This document shows positions 1 to 11,654 of a stretch of DNA of 64,000 bases, piece after piece. How positions within the stretch are numbered: position 1 is the first letter of the stretch; every line of letters starts with the position of its first letter. Location of the stretch: the NCBI RefSeq assembly GCF_050003625.1, contig NC_134401.1:94404852-94468851 (forward strand), written 5' to 3'. A model generated the notes under the pieces. The model worked only from the letters and a program-made list of their open reading frames with translations, did no database searches and was not told the DNA's origin. This stretch comes from Haematobia irritans (Eukaryota > Arthropoda > Insecta > Diptera > Muscidae). Made by a program: the position numbers and the translations under genes.

Positions 1-1040
1 ATTTTCTATAGATATGAAATGTTAACAAAATTTTCTATAGAAATAAAATTTTCTTAATTTACAATTAATTATTATTCGAACTATATGGACAAATTAGATT
101 AAGGAACTTGGTTACTAGAACCATTGAAAAGAAAACGCCAGATACAAATCTATACACGCCTAGACTGTACATGTTTCAGTTCTGGCGCCAGACGTTAATC
201 GCCTGTTTCAGTACCAGGCTAACATGAAAAAGAAATAAAATTTTGACAAAATTGTCTATAGAATTAAAATTTTGACAACATTTTCTATAGAAATAACATT
301 TTGACAATTTAGAAATAAAATTTTCACACAATTTTGTACAGAAATAAAATTTTGACAAAACTGTCTATAAAAATAAAATTTTGACAAAATTTTCTATAGA
401 AATAAAATTTTGATAAAATTTTCTCTTGAAAAAAAAAATTGTAAAAATTTTCTATAGAAATAAAATTTGACAACAATGTTCTTTAGAATTAAAATTTTTA
501 CAAAAATTTTCTGTAGAAATAAAATTTTGACAAAAATTTCTATAGAAATAAAATATTGAAAAAATTGTCTATAGAAATAAAATTGTGACAAAACTTTCTA
601 TAGAATTAAAATTTTAACAACATTTTCAATAGAAATAAAATTTGTAAAAAATTTCTATAGAAATAAAATTTTGACAAAATTTTCTATAAAAAATAAATTT
701 TGGCAAAATTTTCTATAGAAATAAAATTTAGACAAACTTTTTTATAGAAATAAAAAAACAAAATTTTCTATAGCAATAAAATTTTGACAAAAATGTTCTT
801 TAGAAATAAAATTTTGAATACAATTTCTTTAGAAATAATATTTTGTCAAAATTTTATTTCTAAAGAACAAATTTTCTTTAGAAATAAAATTTTGACAAAA
901 TTTTCTATAGAAATAAAATTTTGACAAAAATTTTCTATAGAAATAAAATTTTGAGAAAATTTTCTATAAAAATAAAATTTTGGCAAAATTTTCTATAGGA
1001 ATAAAATTTTGTCAAAATTTTCTATATAAATAAAATTTTG
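1..1040 (-). repeat. 29-bp repeat array in the first Lipin intron
   Basis: Degenerate tandem copies of a ~29-bp unit. Each unit holds the 12-bp palindrome TTTCTATAGAAA followed by TAAAATTTTGACAAAA. The window starts inside a Lipin intron, which runs to 2794. Peptides predicted here are repeat translations rich in Phe/Tyr/Lys and are not genes. Confidence 0.9.
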
Positions 1041-1092
1041 TTTTTTTTTATCTTTTTTTTTTAACATCTCACGAAAATGTTCCTCTTCTTTG

Positions 1093-1740
1093 CACTGAAA
1101 AAAAAGCATGCCCGGTTCTAAAGATTTTGTCTTTACTTTAAAAATTTTGGTATTGATTCCGAGCCAAAGAAGCGGAGAAACTGTTACAAGTAAGGGTACT
1201 TTTAAGACACAATTCTCTTTTAAATTTGGGTTTTGTGTACTTGCTTCTAGGAATCAAATTTTAATTTTTCGCTTTTTTTCTTCATATGCATCAAAGTCCT
1301 TTAAGAACGAGTTAACGAAAACTTTATTTTCCGAATTAAGACTCGACTTCCAGTAGAAATTATGCTATGTCTTAAGTAAACAACGCCTTTAAAATGAAGT
1401 GTTGAAAAACATGTCCTATATTTGACCGATTTTTTGCTTTGTAGTCAAGATCCAAAAAGACAACGAATTTAAAGGCAATTTCATTAAATTTAAAGAATTT
1501 TTCTGAATTATTAAATTCAAGTTGACCTTAGTCCAAAAATTTTTTCTTTCATGTTATGATATCCATTCTTAAGTCAAATAACTTAATTATAATAGTAATA
1601 CGACTTCATTGAAAAGTTTATCGACTTTTGGACAAGGAAAAAAAAAACGTTATATTAGAGAAATGCGTCTTCTATGCCAAGCAAAATTTGCTTTTTAAAG
1701 ACATGAAACCTTTGACCTCACGTCAATATTTTTTTCAGTG
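1093..1740 (-). mobile_element. CACTG-type MITE (648 bp)
   Basis: The element starts CACTGAAAAAAAAGCATGCC and ends TTTTTTTCAGTG. It aligns along its length with better-preserved 653-658-bp copies at 8012, 17410 and 61426, in the opposite orientation. It has no transposase ORF. The flanking TA bases seen at the other copies are decayed here (TG and GG). Confidence 0.85.
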
Positions 1741-2087
1741 GGAGTTGTTCACATTTTTTTACACTGTTGAGAGCGTTTATTGTTATTTTATTTATTTTAA
1801 TTTAGTTTTTATTTATATTGAAATCAATATAATTAAATTTAAATTTGTTTCGTCATTGTTTCTTTTTAATTATTTTGTATGATTTATTTGGTATATTAAA
1901 TTAATTTATTTAAATTTAATCTAATGAGATGTTAATTTATTTTAATTTATTTATTTATTTAGTATAGTCAATTTAACTATTTTTTTAGTTATCAATCTTT
2001 CTATTATAAATCTGTGATGTCAATTTTTTTCATTTTGACAAATTAGGGAGGTTTTATATAAAATCATTTTTCTAAGTCTTCACATAG
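1741..2087. other. AT-rich intron sequence, nothing recognised
   Basis: Extremely AT-rich Lipin intron sequence with TTTATTTA-like runs. No gene, repeat family or RNA could be supported. Confidence 0.5.
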
Positions 2088-2764
2088 GGAGTGTAACGAG
2101 AATCAAATCGAGTCGACTTTTCAAGTTTTTCAAATTTTGTAATAATTTTAAAGTTTTCGACTTTTTGAAAATTGAAAAAAAACGTAGACTTTTCGAAATA
2201 TTGTTAAAGTCGACTTTTCGTCCTTCCAACTTTTTCAAAATTTGGAACATTACAATATTTAAACTCCTGACTTTTTAAAACTTTTGATTTTGTTTTTTTT
2301 AATGCATATGCCTTTAAAAATAATTTCTAAAATAAAAGATATCGTAAACATAGGCTCTCATAGTTACCACAGAAATATTTGTCCAAATATTCGGCTGTTT
2401 CGTTAAAAGTCTATTTGTCGATTTTGAAAAATATCAAAAATCGACATGGATTTTTTTTTTTTAGAAAAAGTCGAATTGTCGCTTTTTGATTATGTTTGTA
2501 AATACATATGCCTTTAGAACTAGGTTTTAAAATAAATGATATCGTCTACATATACTCTCATAGTTCCCATAGATATATTATTAGTATTGTATTCGCCATT
2601 TGATTCAACATCGACTTTTCGACCTTTTCGTTAAAATTCGATTAATCGATTTTTAGTCGAAAAAAATCAAAACTTGATTGGTCGCATTGGTCGCAAATAA
2701 TAAAAAATTGTCTTTTTTGATCAGAAGTCAATTAGAAATAACTTTTCGAATTTTGTATCCCTAA
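2088..2764. repeat. TCGACTTTT-rich dispersed repeat
   Basis: The block is dominated by TCGACTTTTC/GAAAAGTCGA-type motifs in both orientations. It starts near ATAGGGAGTGTAACGA and ends near TTTTGTATCCCTAAC, which are weakly inverted. A shorter relative lies at 32005-32160 and also ends in a CCCTAA-type edge. It is probably a decayed MITE. Confidence 0.5.
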
Positions 2765-2794
2765 CTTTAACCCCCCATTTATTTCTCATTTTAG

Positions 2795-3000
2795 GTGGAC
2801 ATTGAGATTAATGGAGAGCCAGTTGACATTCATATGAAACTTGGTGAATCTGGTGAAGCATTTTTTGTAGAAGAATGCCCCGAAGAAGATGTTGAAGAAT
2901 TGCCCGATAATATGGCCACCTCACCCATACCAACAAGTCATTTCCCAGAAAAGTATTTGAAAAATAATTCTACATTGGAGCATGACAATGGTGCAGAAAA
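2795..3000 (+). CDS. Lpin: Lipin internal exon (N-LIP, second part)
   Basis: Lipin is a Mg2+-dependent phosphatidate phosphatase making diacylglycerol, and also a nuclear co-regulator in flies and vertebrates. This exon follows a TTTTAG acceptor and starts in phase 0 with [20 protein letters not shown], then EAFFVEE, the conserved second half of the N-LIP domain. It ends before GTATGG with two bases left over, which pair with the single leading A of the next exon to give Lys. The donor choice is fixed by that phase and by the following NAS residues, as in Drosophila. Reading on past 3000 would only give an intronic tail. The initiator Met and the first ~60 residues of N-LIP are upstream of the window, so the gene is 5'-partial here. 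Confidence 0.95.
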
Positions 3001-3235
3001 GTATGGCAACGTTTTTTTTTTATATACAACAAAAACATTTATTAGTCTATCATCTAGAATTATGATTATCACTATTAGATGGGATTTTGCACACTCAATT
3101 TAGCAATTTCATATATCTTGTCACCCTCTATAATAATATAAATTAAATTAGATAGAAGATTTTTTTAAACAAGAGTATTGTGACTGGTGTTTGTGTTACG
3201 CCAAGCGAAAGCGATTACATACAATATACAGAGAA

Positions 3236-3805
3236 AACAAGTAAGGAAAGTATAAAGTCGGGCGGGGCCGACTATATTATACCCTGCACCACTTTGTAGA
3301 TCTAAATTTTCGATACCATATCACATCCTTCAAATGTGATGGGGGCTATATATAAAGGTTTGTCCCAAATACATACATTTAAATATCACTCGATCTGGAC
3401 AGACTTCTACAAAATCTATAGACTCAAAATTTAAGTCGGCTAATGCACTAGGGTGGAACACAATGTTAGTAAAAAACCAGATCGTTGAAAAATATATATG
3501 GCAGCTATATCTAAATCTGAACCGATCCCAAAATCAATAGGGATCGTCTTTGAGCCGAAACAGGACCCTATACCAAATTTTAGGACAATCGGACTAAAAC
3601 TGCGAGCTGTACTTTGCACACAAAAATACATCAACAGACAGACAGACGGATAGACAGACAGACGGACATCGCTAAATCGACTCAGAATTTAATTCTAAGC
3701 CGATCCGTATACTAAAAGGTTGGTCTATGATTACTCCTTCTTGGCGTTACATACAAATGCACAAACTTATTATACCCTGTACCACAGTAGTGGTGAAGGG
3801 TATAA
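3236..3805 (+). mobile_element. mini-me-like repeat, type 1, internally deleted
   Basis: It begins AACAAGTAAGGAAAGT and AGTCGGGCGGGGCCGACTAT, and ends with the hairpin TACCCTGTACCACAGTAGTGG...GGGTATAA. It carries a GACA/GACG microsatellite (3636-3666), which is the (GTCY)n proto-microsatellite of dipteran mini-me elements. Compared with the fuller copy at 43690 its middle is deleted. No coding capacity. Confidence 0.75.
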
Positions 3806-4735
3806 ATATGGGAAACATTTAAATCTGAAGACATTTTAAGGAAACTTCGCAAAAGATTATTTATGATTTATCTCTCTCGATATATATGTATTAGAAGTTT
3901 AGGAAAATTAGAGTCATTTTTACAACTTTTCGACTAAGCAGTGGCGATTTTACAAGGAAAATGTTGGTGTTTGACGATTTTTATCGAAATCAGAAAACCA
4001 TATATATGGGAGCTATATCTAAATCTATTTCACCCAAATTTGGCACGCATAGCTACATTGCTAATTCTACTCCCTGTGCAAAATTTCAACTAAATCGGAG
4101 TTAAAAATTGGCCACTGTGGTCATATGAGTGTAAATCGGGCGAACGATATATATGGGAACTATATCTAAATCTGAATAAAATTTGGCACACTTGACTACA
4201 CTACTTATTGTACTCCTAGTGCAAAATTTCAACCAAATTGGGGTAAAACTCTGGCTTCTGGGACCGTATTAGTCCATATCGGGCGAAAGATATATATGGG
4301 AGCTATATCTAAATCTGAACCGATTTCAATAAAATTTGGCACACTTGATTATAGTACTAATTTTTCTTCTTGTGCGAAATTTTAAGCAAATTAATGTAAA
4401 ACTCTGGCTTCTGGGACCATATAAGTCCATATCGGGCGAAATATATATGGGAGCTATATCTAAATCTTAACCGATTTCTTCCAAAATCAATAGGGTTCTA
4501 TTCTGAGCCAAAACACATACTTGTGCCAAATTTAAAGTCGATTGGACTAAAACTGCAACCTAGACTTTGATTACAAAAATGTGTTCACGGACAAACGGAC
4601 AGGGCTATATCGACTCAGGAGCCCACCCTGAGCATTTTTGCCAAAGACACCATGTGTCTATCTCGTCTCCTTCTGGGTGTTGCAAACATGCACTAACTTA
4701 TAATACCCTGTTCCACAGTGTGGCGCAGGGTATAA
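3806..4735 (+). mobile_element. mini-me-like repeat, type 1, second fragment
   Basis: This directly abuts the previous copy and resumes with the middle section. It contains several sub-repeats of TATATATGGGAGCTATATCT plus AAATCTGAACCGATTTCAAC and ends TACCCTGTTCCACAGTGTGG...GGGTATAAA. The sub-repeat period is about 120-130 bp. ORFs in this block are non-coding. Confidence 0.75.
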
Positions 4736-4751
4736 AAATATATATTTATAG

Positions 4752-4867
4752 CCCATTCGCATTACGTTCGAAATCTACTAAGATTGGATTTGAATTCCCT
4801 TTTTTATAAAGCAAATGACAATTGAAATCTAGTTAGAGTGGAGTTTAGAAATGTAATGTGAATGAGG
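4752..4867. mobile_element. ~115-bp TIR MITE (CCTCATT family)
   Basis: Short element with imperfect terminal inverted repeats of CCCATTCGCATTA / TAATGTGAATGAGG, and TA at the right edge. Relatives lie at 26185-26296, 32216-32325 and 52083-52198. Confidence 0.7.
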
Positions 4868-5311
4868 TATTATTAAACAAATGTAGCTTCATTAACAACA
4901 TTATCACATAGCAAATCGCCAAATCGCCAAATTTCCCTACCAGAGCTATGGTTTTTGGTAACCAGTTAGATTAAGGAGCAAGCTTGGGCCCTAGTGAGGG
5001 AGTCATACAAATTATATTCATCACACCACTGTGCATTGTAGTTGTAGCTTTATGCTGATGTATTTTTATAATTTGCATTTTTTTATTAATATTTTATTTT
5101 CCACTATATTATAATTAGAATTTAATTTAGTTTCTAAAAATTTGAATTTTTTAATTTTATTTTCTTAATTTATATTTTTTTCTTTTTTTTCCATTTTTCT
5201 TCAACTATTTATATTTTGATTTAATTCATCATTCGACTGGCATTATCAACAACAATAACAACGATTACAAAAACAAAACCCATCGACGGATTGCGATTCG
5301 ATTCATTATAG

Positions 5312-5455
5312 AAATGCTAGTGACACTCTGCAAATACCACTGCCATTGCCATTGCCCAGGCGTAATTCCATTGATTTTTCTAAAGAATCTGCTAAGGAAT
5401 CTGATGACCAACCATCTAAATTTGAGAATCAAGTATCTGATTTTACCTATAGAAG
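5312..5455 (+). CDS. Lpin: Lipin internal exon (linker after N-LIP)
   Basis: The exon lies between an ATTATAG acceptor and a GTAGTA donor. It reads NASDTLQIPLPLPLPRRNSI, then DFSKE and KFENQVSDF, which match the linker that follows N-LIP in fly Lipin. The RRNSIDFS stretch is a basophilic kinase-type site by sequence only. One base at the start completes the Lys codon of the previous exon, and two bases (AG) carry over into the next. Overlapping frames on both strands here are shadows. Confidence 0.93.
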
Positions 5456-5696
5456 GTAGTATGAATACCAAAAAAAAAAAAATAAAACAAAACAAAACAA
5501 ACAAAAAACAACATAAATATAAGATCAATATCTAAATTGAAAGAAAAAACACCCCAAGATTTATTGGAAATTTTATTGTTTTGGCGTAATTTGTATGCAT
5601 GTTGTAAATTTTGTTTGACAACTCCTATTTTGGTTTTATTCTTTTATTTAAATAGAATTTAACTTTCAACTATTTCTATTGTTCTCTTTGTTTCAG

Positions 5697-5832
5697 ATAT
5701 ACTGATAATGTCCATACCTTGGATAGGCGTAATCTTAGCGAAACAATTAAGGAATATACCACACAGCGATTACGTCAAGAGTGGGCTGAACATGAAGAAA
5801 TATTTCAATTTGATGCAATTGAAAAAGATAAG
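5697..5832 (+). CDS. Lpin: Lipin internal exon (RRNLSE region)
   Basis: After a TTTCAG acceptor the first base completes an Arg codon. The exon then reads YTDNVHTLDRRNLSETIKEY and RQEWAEHEEIFQ, a charged, probably helical segment conserved in fly Lipin. It ends in phase 0 after AIEKDK at a GTAAAG donor. The preceding intron is only 241 bp, the second shortest in the window. Confidence 0.94.
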
Positions 5833-6406
5833 GTAAAGATATTTCAACACACAAAATATTGCTTATTTATAATTTATATATCGGACTGCAGTCCAAGGAG
5901 TTTTGAAATTCGTGGAACCATAAACCATTCTTTAATTTCATAATGAGTCTTGGGACAGGGATTGCAATCAGTGGAATTTTAAAGATGAAAAAACAACGAT
6001 TATAAACTTTCGTTTGATTAAAATTTCATTATTTTAAAGAAATTTGTCCTGACGAATTTTCACACAAAATATCAATGGTGATAGAACGACCTCAGTTTAT
6101 TTGTATAATCATTAAAAGTGGGATCCATTGAAAGACGTCCGGGACATTTGGAAACTTCTGGCAAGAAGTCTCGAAATGAATCCCTTTTAAAATTACTTGA
6201 AGAGATAAGAATATAGGACAATCCAAAAATAATGCTACGGAGCTACTGAATCCTGGGTTTGCACTCTCACTATTATCACCATTTCCATTTAAACAGTTGA
6301 GGGACAGATTGATCGAAAGATCTCACAAAAAATATATTAAGAGTCTTACTTCAAATAAACTATTAATTAATTTTCTTTTTATATTTTTTGCCGATGTTCC
6401 TTTTAG
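5833..6406. other. Lipin intron, nothing recognised
   Basis: A 574-bp intron between phase-0 exon ends. No repeat family, RNA or conserved protein is visible. Confidence 0.6.
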
Positions 6407-7533
6407 GATTGGAGCAACAGTACACAGACTGAAGAAAAGCCCCTTGATGAAGCAGGTCAAAAACAGCAAACGGTTGACATACAACAGTCCATGGACACTA
6501 CACTAACATCACAAAATTTGGAAGAGACAAAAATCAATGCACCATCCATAAGTGTTAGTCAACATCAGGAAATGCAATCATCGAATAGCATTAGCATTAA
6601 AGATGAATCGAAAAGCAAAAAGAAACGCCGCAAGAAGTCTCAAATGAAAAAGAAAAATGCTCAACGCAAAACATCATCAAGTAGTTCCCTAGGCAGTAGT
6701 ACACCCGTTGAGGGTGCTGCGGGCAATGATGAGAACAACTCCACCAAACCTGGAGAAGATGCTGATACCAGCTCTTTATCGATCTCAAACAATACCAATA
6801 ACTCATCCAATGATGAGGCCTCACCCAAGACGGGTGATCAAATATCGGCTCCATTGGTCACAGCTATGGCTGGCGATGAAAGCCTTATTTCGGAACAATG
6901 CAAAACATCACCAGTTACACCAAGCACTACAGGTCGCATGCACGATCTGGATATACATTTCTTTTCGGATACCGAAGTTACCTCATCGGGTGGTAATGGT
7001 CCATTGGGCATTGGTCGGGGTGCTGGACGTCCCTCAACGCCCATACAAAGTGATAGTGAATTGGAAATATCATTGCGTGAAAAAGAAACCGATAGTGATT
7101 TAATGACATCATCGGCCTCATGGAAATGGGGTGAATTACCTACACCCGAACCTAAAGCCGATCAAAGTGCTGAAAATCAAGCAGCCCAGGCTCAAGCTCA
7201 ACGCAACTCTATGTTGAGCAATATGTTCAATTTCATGAAGAAAAATAATAAAATGCGCAAGCAAGGAACCGAAGGAGGTGGTGTATATTTATCTGATCTC
7301 GATACAGATACAATGGATCCCGAAATGTTGGCTATGTATTTCCCAGCAGCAGCCGCAGCAGCATCCTCCACATCAATATCCAAAGAAAATTCTCCAGCTA
7401 TAGGAGCTCTGAATAGTAATGACGATGATCGTGAAAGTGGCAATGGAACCTCATTGCCACACTCACCCAGTTCGTTGGAAGGGCAAAAGAGTTTGGATTC
7501 AGATTATGAAGATGGCAAAATGCCAGATGGAAA
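6407..7533 (+). CDS. Lpin: Lipin large internal exon (NLS and Ser-rich region)
   Basis: This is the largest Lipin exon at 1127 bp, opening DWSNSTQTEEKPLDEAG after a TTTTAG acceptor. It carries the polybasic cluster KSKKKRRKKSQMKKK (6611-6655), which in lipins serves as the nuclear localisation signal and as a phosphatidate/membrane contact. A Ser/Thr/Asn-rich, probably disordered region follows. It holds conserved islands: DLDIHFFSDTE, RPSTPIQSDSELE, SWKWGELPTPE and SMLSNMFNFMKK. There is also a short Ala run and a conserved NGTSLPHSPSSLE. Such regions are the main phosphorylation targets in other lipins. The exon ends with two bases of a Lys codon at GTAAGT. Long ORFs in other frames and on the minus strand here are codon shadows. 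Confidence 0.96.
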
Positions 7534-7780
7534 GTAAGTTTTCTTTAGGAGATTAAATTGCATTTTTAATGTCACTGTTAGGATTTAAAATAAATTCCAA
7601 ATGTGTTCTATAAACTGACATGAAAACGTCTATTGGCCAAATGACAAAGCTAACCATGCTCCAATTGACAAAGCTCCCCGAAACAACACAGGGGTTAAAA
7701 TTGGAAATGAATTTATAAGACGTGTGAGTTTTTAATTTGAATTTCTAAATGGACAAAAAGGCCTCCAAAATTTCAATTTT

Positions 7781-8009
7781 CTATAGAAATAAAATGTTGA
7801 CACAATTTTCTACAGATATGAAAATTTGAAAAAATTGTCTATAGAAATAAAATTTTGACAAAATTTTATATAGAAATAAAATTTTGGCAAAATTTGAAAA
7901 CATGAAAACAAAAATTTTCTATATAATTAAAATTTTCACAAAAATTTTCAGTAGAAATAAAATGTTGACAAAATTTTCTATAGAAATAAAATTTTGACAA
8001 AATTTTCTA
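7781..8009 (-). repeat. 29-bp repeat array
   Basis: Copies of the TTTCTATAGAAATAAAATTT unit. The array is interrupted at a CTATAG core by the CACTG MITE at 8012 and continues after it. Confidence 0.9.
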
Positions 8010-8011
8010 TA

Positions 8012-8669
8012 CACTGAAAAAAATATTGTCGTGAGGTCAAAGATTTCATGTCTTTAAAATACGAATACAAGTTTTGCTTAGCAAAGAAGACGCATTTCTC
8101 TAAAATAAAGTTATTTTCCTTGTCCAAAAGTCGATAAACTTTTCAATGAAGTCGTATAGTCCTCATAATTAAGTGATTTGACTTAAAAATGGATATCTTA
8201 ACATGAAAGAAACAATTTATAGGCTAAGGTCAACTTGACTTTAATAATTCAGAAAAATTCTTTAAATTTAATGAAATTGTCTTTAAATTTGTTGTCTTTT
8301 TGCATCTTGACTACAAAGCAAAAAATCGTTCAAATATAGGAGATGTTTTTCAAAACTTTATTTTAAAGAAGTTTTTTACTTCAAACATAGCATAATTTCT
8401 ACTGGAAGTCGAGTCCTAATTTGGAAAATAAAGTTGCCGTTAACTCGTTTTTAAAGGACTTTGATAGCATATGAAGAAAAAAAGCTGAGAAAGCGAAATA
8501 TTAAAATTTGCTTCCTAGAAGCAAGTACACAAAACCTAAATTTAAAAGAGAATTGTGTCTTAAAAGTATCCTTACTTGTATTCTCCGCTTCTTTGGCTCG
8601 GAATCAATACCAAATTTTTTAAAGTAAAGACAAAATCTTTGGTACCGAGTATGCTTTTTTTTTACAGTG
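8012..8669 (+). mobile_element. CACTG-type MITE (658 bp) with TA duplication
   Basis: The left end is CACTGAAAAAAATATTGTCG and the right end is GCTTTTTTTTTACAGTG; the termini are inverted and similar over ~50 bp. TA flanks both sides (8010-8011, 8670-8671). Removing the element and one TA restores the host repeat CTATAGAAAT, so the insertion site is certain. It has the same 658-bp length as the copy at 17410. No ORF. The TA target points to the Tc1/mariner superfamily. Confidence 0.9.
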
Positions 8670-8671
8670 TA

Positions 8672-10020
8672 GAAATAAAATTTCACAAAATTTTTTATAA
8701 AAATACAATTTTATATAGAAATAAAATGTTGAAAAAATTGTCTATAGAAATAACATTTTGACAAAGTTTCTTATACAAATAAAATTTTAAAAAAATTTTC
8801 TATAGATATAAAATTTTGACAAAATTTTTATAGAAATAGAATTTTGACAAAATTTTCTATAGAAATAAAATTTTCACAAAATTTTCTATAGAAATAAAAT
8901 TTTGATAAAATTTGAAAACACGAAAACGTATATTGGACAGAGCTAAAATTGGAAATTAATTTATAGGAAGTGTGAGTTTGTAATTTGAATTTCTAAATTG
9001 ACAAAAGGCCTCTCGAACTTAGCGGTATTTCAATTCTATAGAAATAAAATTTTGACACATTTTTCTACAGATATGAAATTTTGACAACATTTTCTATAGA
9101 AATAAAATTTTGACAAAATTTTCTATAAAAATTAAATTTTCTATAGAATTAAAATTTTGACAACATTTTCTATAGAAATAACATTTTGACGATATAGAAA
9201 TAACATTTTCACACATTTTTGTACAGATATAAAAGTTTGACAAAACTGTCTATAGAAATAAAATTTGGACAAAATTTCCTATAGAATTAAAATTTTGACA
9301 AAAATTTTCTGTAGAAATAAAATGTTGACAAAATTTTCTATAGAAATAAATTTTGAAAACATTTTCTATAGAAATAAAATTTTAACACAATTTTGTACAA
9401 AGATAAAATTTTGACAAAACTCTCTATAGAAATAAAATTTTGACACAATTTTGTACAAAAATAAAATTTTGACAAAACTCTCAACAGAAATAAAATCTTG
9501 ACAAAATTTTCTGTAAAAATAAAATTTGGACAAAATTTCCCATAGAATTAAAATTTTGACAAAATTTTCTATAGAAATAAAATTTTGACAAAATTTTCTA
9601 CAGAAACAAAATTTTGAAAACATTTTCTACAGAAATAAAATTTTAACAACATTTTCTATAGAAATAAAATTTTGACAAAACTCTATAGAAATAAAATCTT
9701 GACAAAATTTTCTGTAGAAATAAAATTTGGACAAAATTTTCTATAGAAATAAAATTTTGACAAAATTTTCTATAGAATTAAAATTTTAACAACATTTTCT
9801 ATAGAAATAAAATTTTGACAGCATTTTCTATAGAAATAAAATTTTGACACAATTTTGTACAAAAATAAAATTTTGACAAAACTATCTAAATCTTGACAAA
9901 ATTTTCTGTAGAAATAAAATTTGGACAAAATTTTCTATAGAAATAAAATTTGGACAAAATTTTCTATAGAAATAAAATTTGGACAAAATTTTCTATAGAA
10001 ATGAAATTTGGACAAAATTC
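8672..10020 (-). repeat. 29-bp repeat arrays
   Basis: Two long runs of the 29-bp unit (8672-8930 and 9035-10020) are separated by ~100 bp that duplicates the flank at 7620-7780. Variants include GTACAAAAATAAA and TTTCTGTAGAAA units, and some units recur in the same order, so local higher-order duplication is likely. Confidence 0.88.
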
Positions 10021-10182
10021 TTTACTATAAGGACAACACAACTTCATTGAAAAGTTTATGGACTTTTGCACAAAAAAAAAAACTTTTATGAAAGAAACGC
10101 GTATTCTAGGCTAAGCAAAATTCACATTCGTATTTTAAAGACATAAAATCTTTGGCCTCGCCACAATATTTTTTTCAGTGTG
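10021..10182. mobile_element. CACTG-type MITE fragment
   Basis: The end of a CACTG MITE, finishing AATATTTTTTTCAGTG. Only ~160 bp are kept and the other terminus is missing. Confidence 0.7.
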
Positions 10183-10297
10183 GCCTAGTTGTTTGTCTGT
10201 TTATATGAGATCGGAAATCCTGGCTCCTCTTTATTTAATTTTTAATGAATTTTTATTATTATAGTACGCTTATTAACAAAAATCCCTTTTTTCGTAG

Positions 10298-10394
10298 ATA
10301 CTTAGATTTCGTTGCCATGTCCTTGTGTGGTTTACACGAGAAAGGAGATCCTTCAGATGAAGAATTTGAACGCCATTCTATTAAATATAAAGAT
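10298..10394 (+). CDS. Lpin: Lipin internal exon (YLDFVAMS block)
   Basis: A 97-bp exon between a TTCGTAG acceptor and a GTAAGT donor. It reads YLDFVAMSLCGLHEKGDPSD, then EEFERHSIKYKD. The YLDFVAMS block is a strongly conserved lipin motif in the middle region. The leading A completes a Lys codon split across the 2.76-kb upstream intron, and the exon ends in phase 0. It is too short to be seen as an isolated ORF. Confidence 0.93.
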
Positions 10395-10948
10395 GTAAGT
10401 ATATGTTATAAGATATGGTGATCTCATTTACCCAATTCATTATAACATTTGTCTTGTGATTTTCTTTACCCTTCATGTTGACTAATATGCGCAAAAAATC
10501 CTTTGCACTTTACTACTATAATCTCAGCATGCACGATTATTTCAATTTGCAAATTTTATTTATGCCAAATTAAATGCACCCAGCACTGCTTTCTTATAAT
10601 TTGTTTGCTCTTTATTTTTGTTGTTATTTTCTGTTTCCTTGTCATCATTAAATTCAAATCTAATTTTCTGCTTTTCGTAAAAAAAAAAGCGAAAGTCGAT
10701 TTTTTGGTACATAATGTTACTATCCCCTCTCATATAGTAAACATACATAAATTGATTTCTATAGATTCATAATTAAATATTACCGATACCCAGATTTGAT
10801 TTTTTGACCTCATATCGGCTTGAGGCTCTTTCAATTCACATGAAATTAGGTAATAGAGCTCGACCAAGGAATCAGCTTCGGCAGTCCGAGAAGTTAGTAT
10901 CCACCTTCCCACAACCACAACTATAACGACCCTTAATTCGATGTAGTA
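10395..10948. other. Lipin intron, nothing recognised
   Basis: Unique-looking AT-rich intron sequence before the nested SINE pair. The reading frames here carry no recognisable domain. Confidence 0.5.
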
Positions 10949-10963
10949 GGTTAGGTTAGGTAT

Positions 10964-11308
10964 GGGAGCCACCGTGGTGCAATGGTTAGAATGCCCGCCT
11001 TTCATACACAAGGTCGTGGGTTCGATTCCTGCTTTGACCGAACATCAAAAAGTTTTTCAGCGGTGGATTATCCCACCTCTGTAATACTGGTGACTTTTCT
11101 GAGGGTTTCAAAGCTTCTCTAAGTGGTTTCACTGCAATGTGGAACGCCGTTCGGACTCGGCTATAAAAAGGAGGTCCGTTGTCATTGAGCTTAACATGGA
11201 ATCGGGCAGCACTCAGTGATAAGAGAGAAGTTCACCAATGTGGTATCACATTGGACTGAATAGTCTAAGTGAGCCTGATACATCGGCCTGCCACCTAACC
11301 TAACCTAA
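10964..11308 (+). mobile_element. tRNA-derived SINE (345 bp), nested
   Basis: The head GGGAGCCACCGTGGTGCAAT carries a Pol III A box (TGGTGCAATGG) and a B box (GGTTCGATTCC). The body is ~200 bp and the tail is CCTAA repeats. The 9-bp target duplication GTTAGGTAT flanks it (10955-10963 and 11309-11317). It inserted into the tail of an older SINE in the opposite orientation. Confidence 0.92.
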
Positions 11309-11317
11309 GTTAGGTAT

Positions 11318-11648
11318 AGTGGCAGCCCGATATTTCGGAATCGCTTAAACTATTCAGTCCACTTTGTGATACCACAGTGGTGAACTTCTTTCTTATCACT
11401 GAGTGCTTCCCGATTCCATGATTAGCTCAATGGCAATGGATCTCCTTTTTTAGAGCCGAGTCCGAACGTCGTTTCACATAGCAATGAAACCACTTATATA
11501 AGCTGTGAAACATTAAGAAGCGTCACCAGCATTACTGAGAGGGGAATCCACCGCTAAAAAAAAATTTAGAAGTTCGGTCGTAGTCGGGATTGAACCCACG
11601 ATCCCTTCTAGCAAGGCGGGCATGCTAACCATTGCACCACGGTGGCTC
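11318..11648 (-). mobile_element. tRNA-derived SINE, older inverted copy
   Basis: Same family as 10964, read on the minus strand: head near 11648, B box GGAATCGAACC-type complement near 11590, and tail split by the younger insertion, with TTAGG repeats left at 10949-10963. It is more diverged than its neighbour, in keeping with greater age. The pair forms a long inverted repeat. Confidence 0.88.
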
Positions 11649-11654
11649 GATATA

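Noticed and set aside
6597..7443. ORFs of 68-131 codons in other frames and on the minus strand within the large Lipin exon
   Set aside because: They overlap a well-conserved coding exon in the right frame and resemble no protein family; they are codon shadows.
9366..9623. Phe/Tyr/Lys-rich ORFs such as those in the 29-bp arrays (also at 176-591, 13949-14188, 15119-15340, 45706-46199)
   Set aside because: They are translations of a 29-bp unit, change with unit indels, and have no codon signature.
10964..11308. SINE heads and TA-element segments as real tRNA genes
   Set aside because: They have A and B boxes but no convincing complete cloverleaf with paired acceptor stem by eye, and they occur as parts of dispersed repeats.
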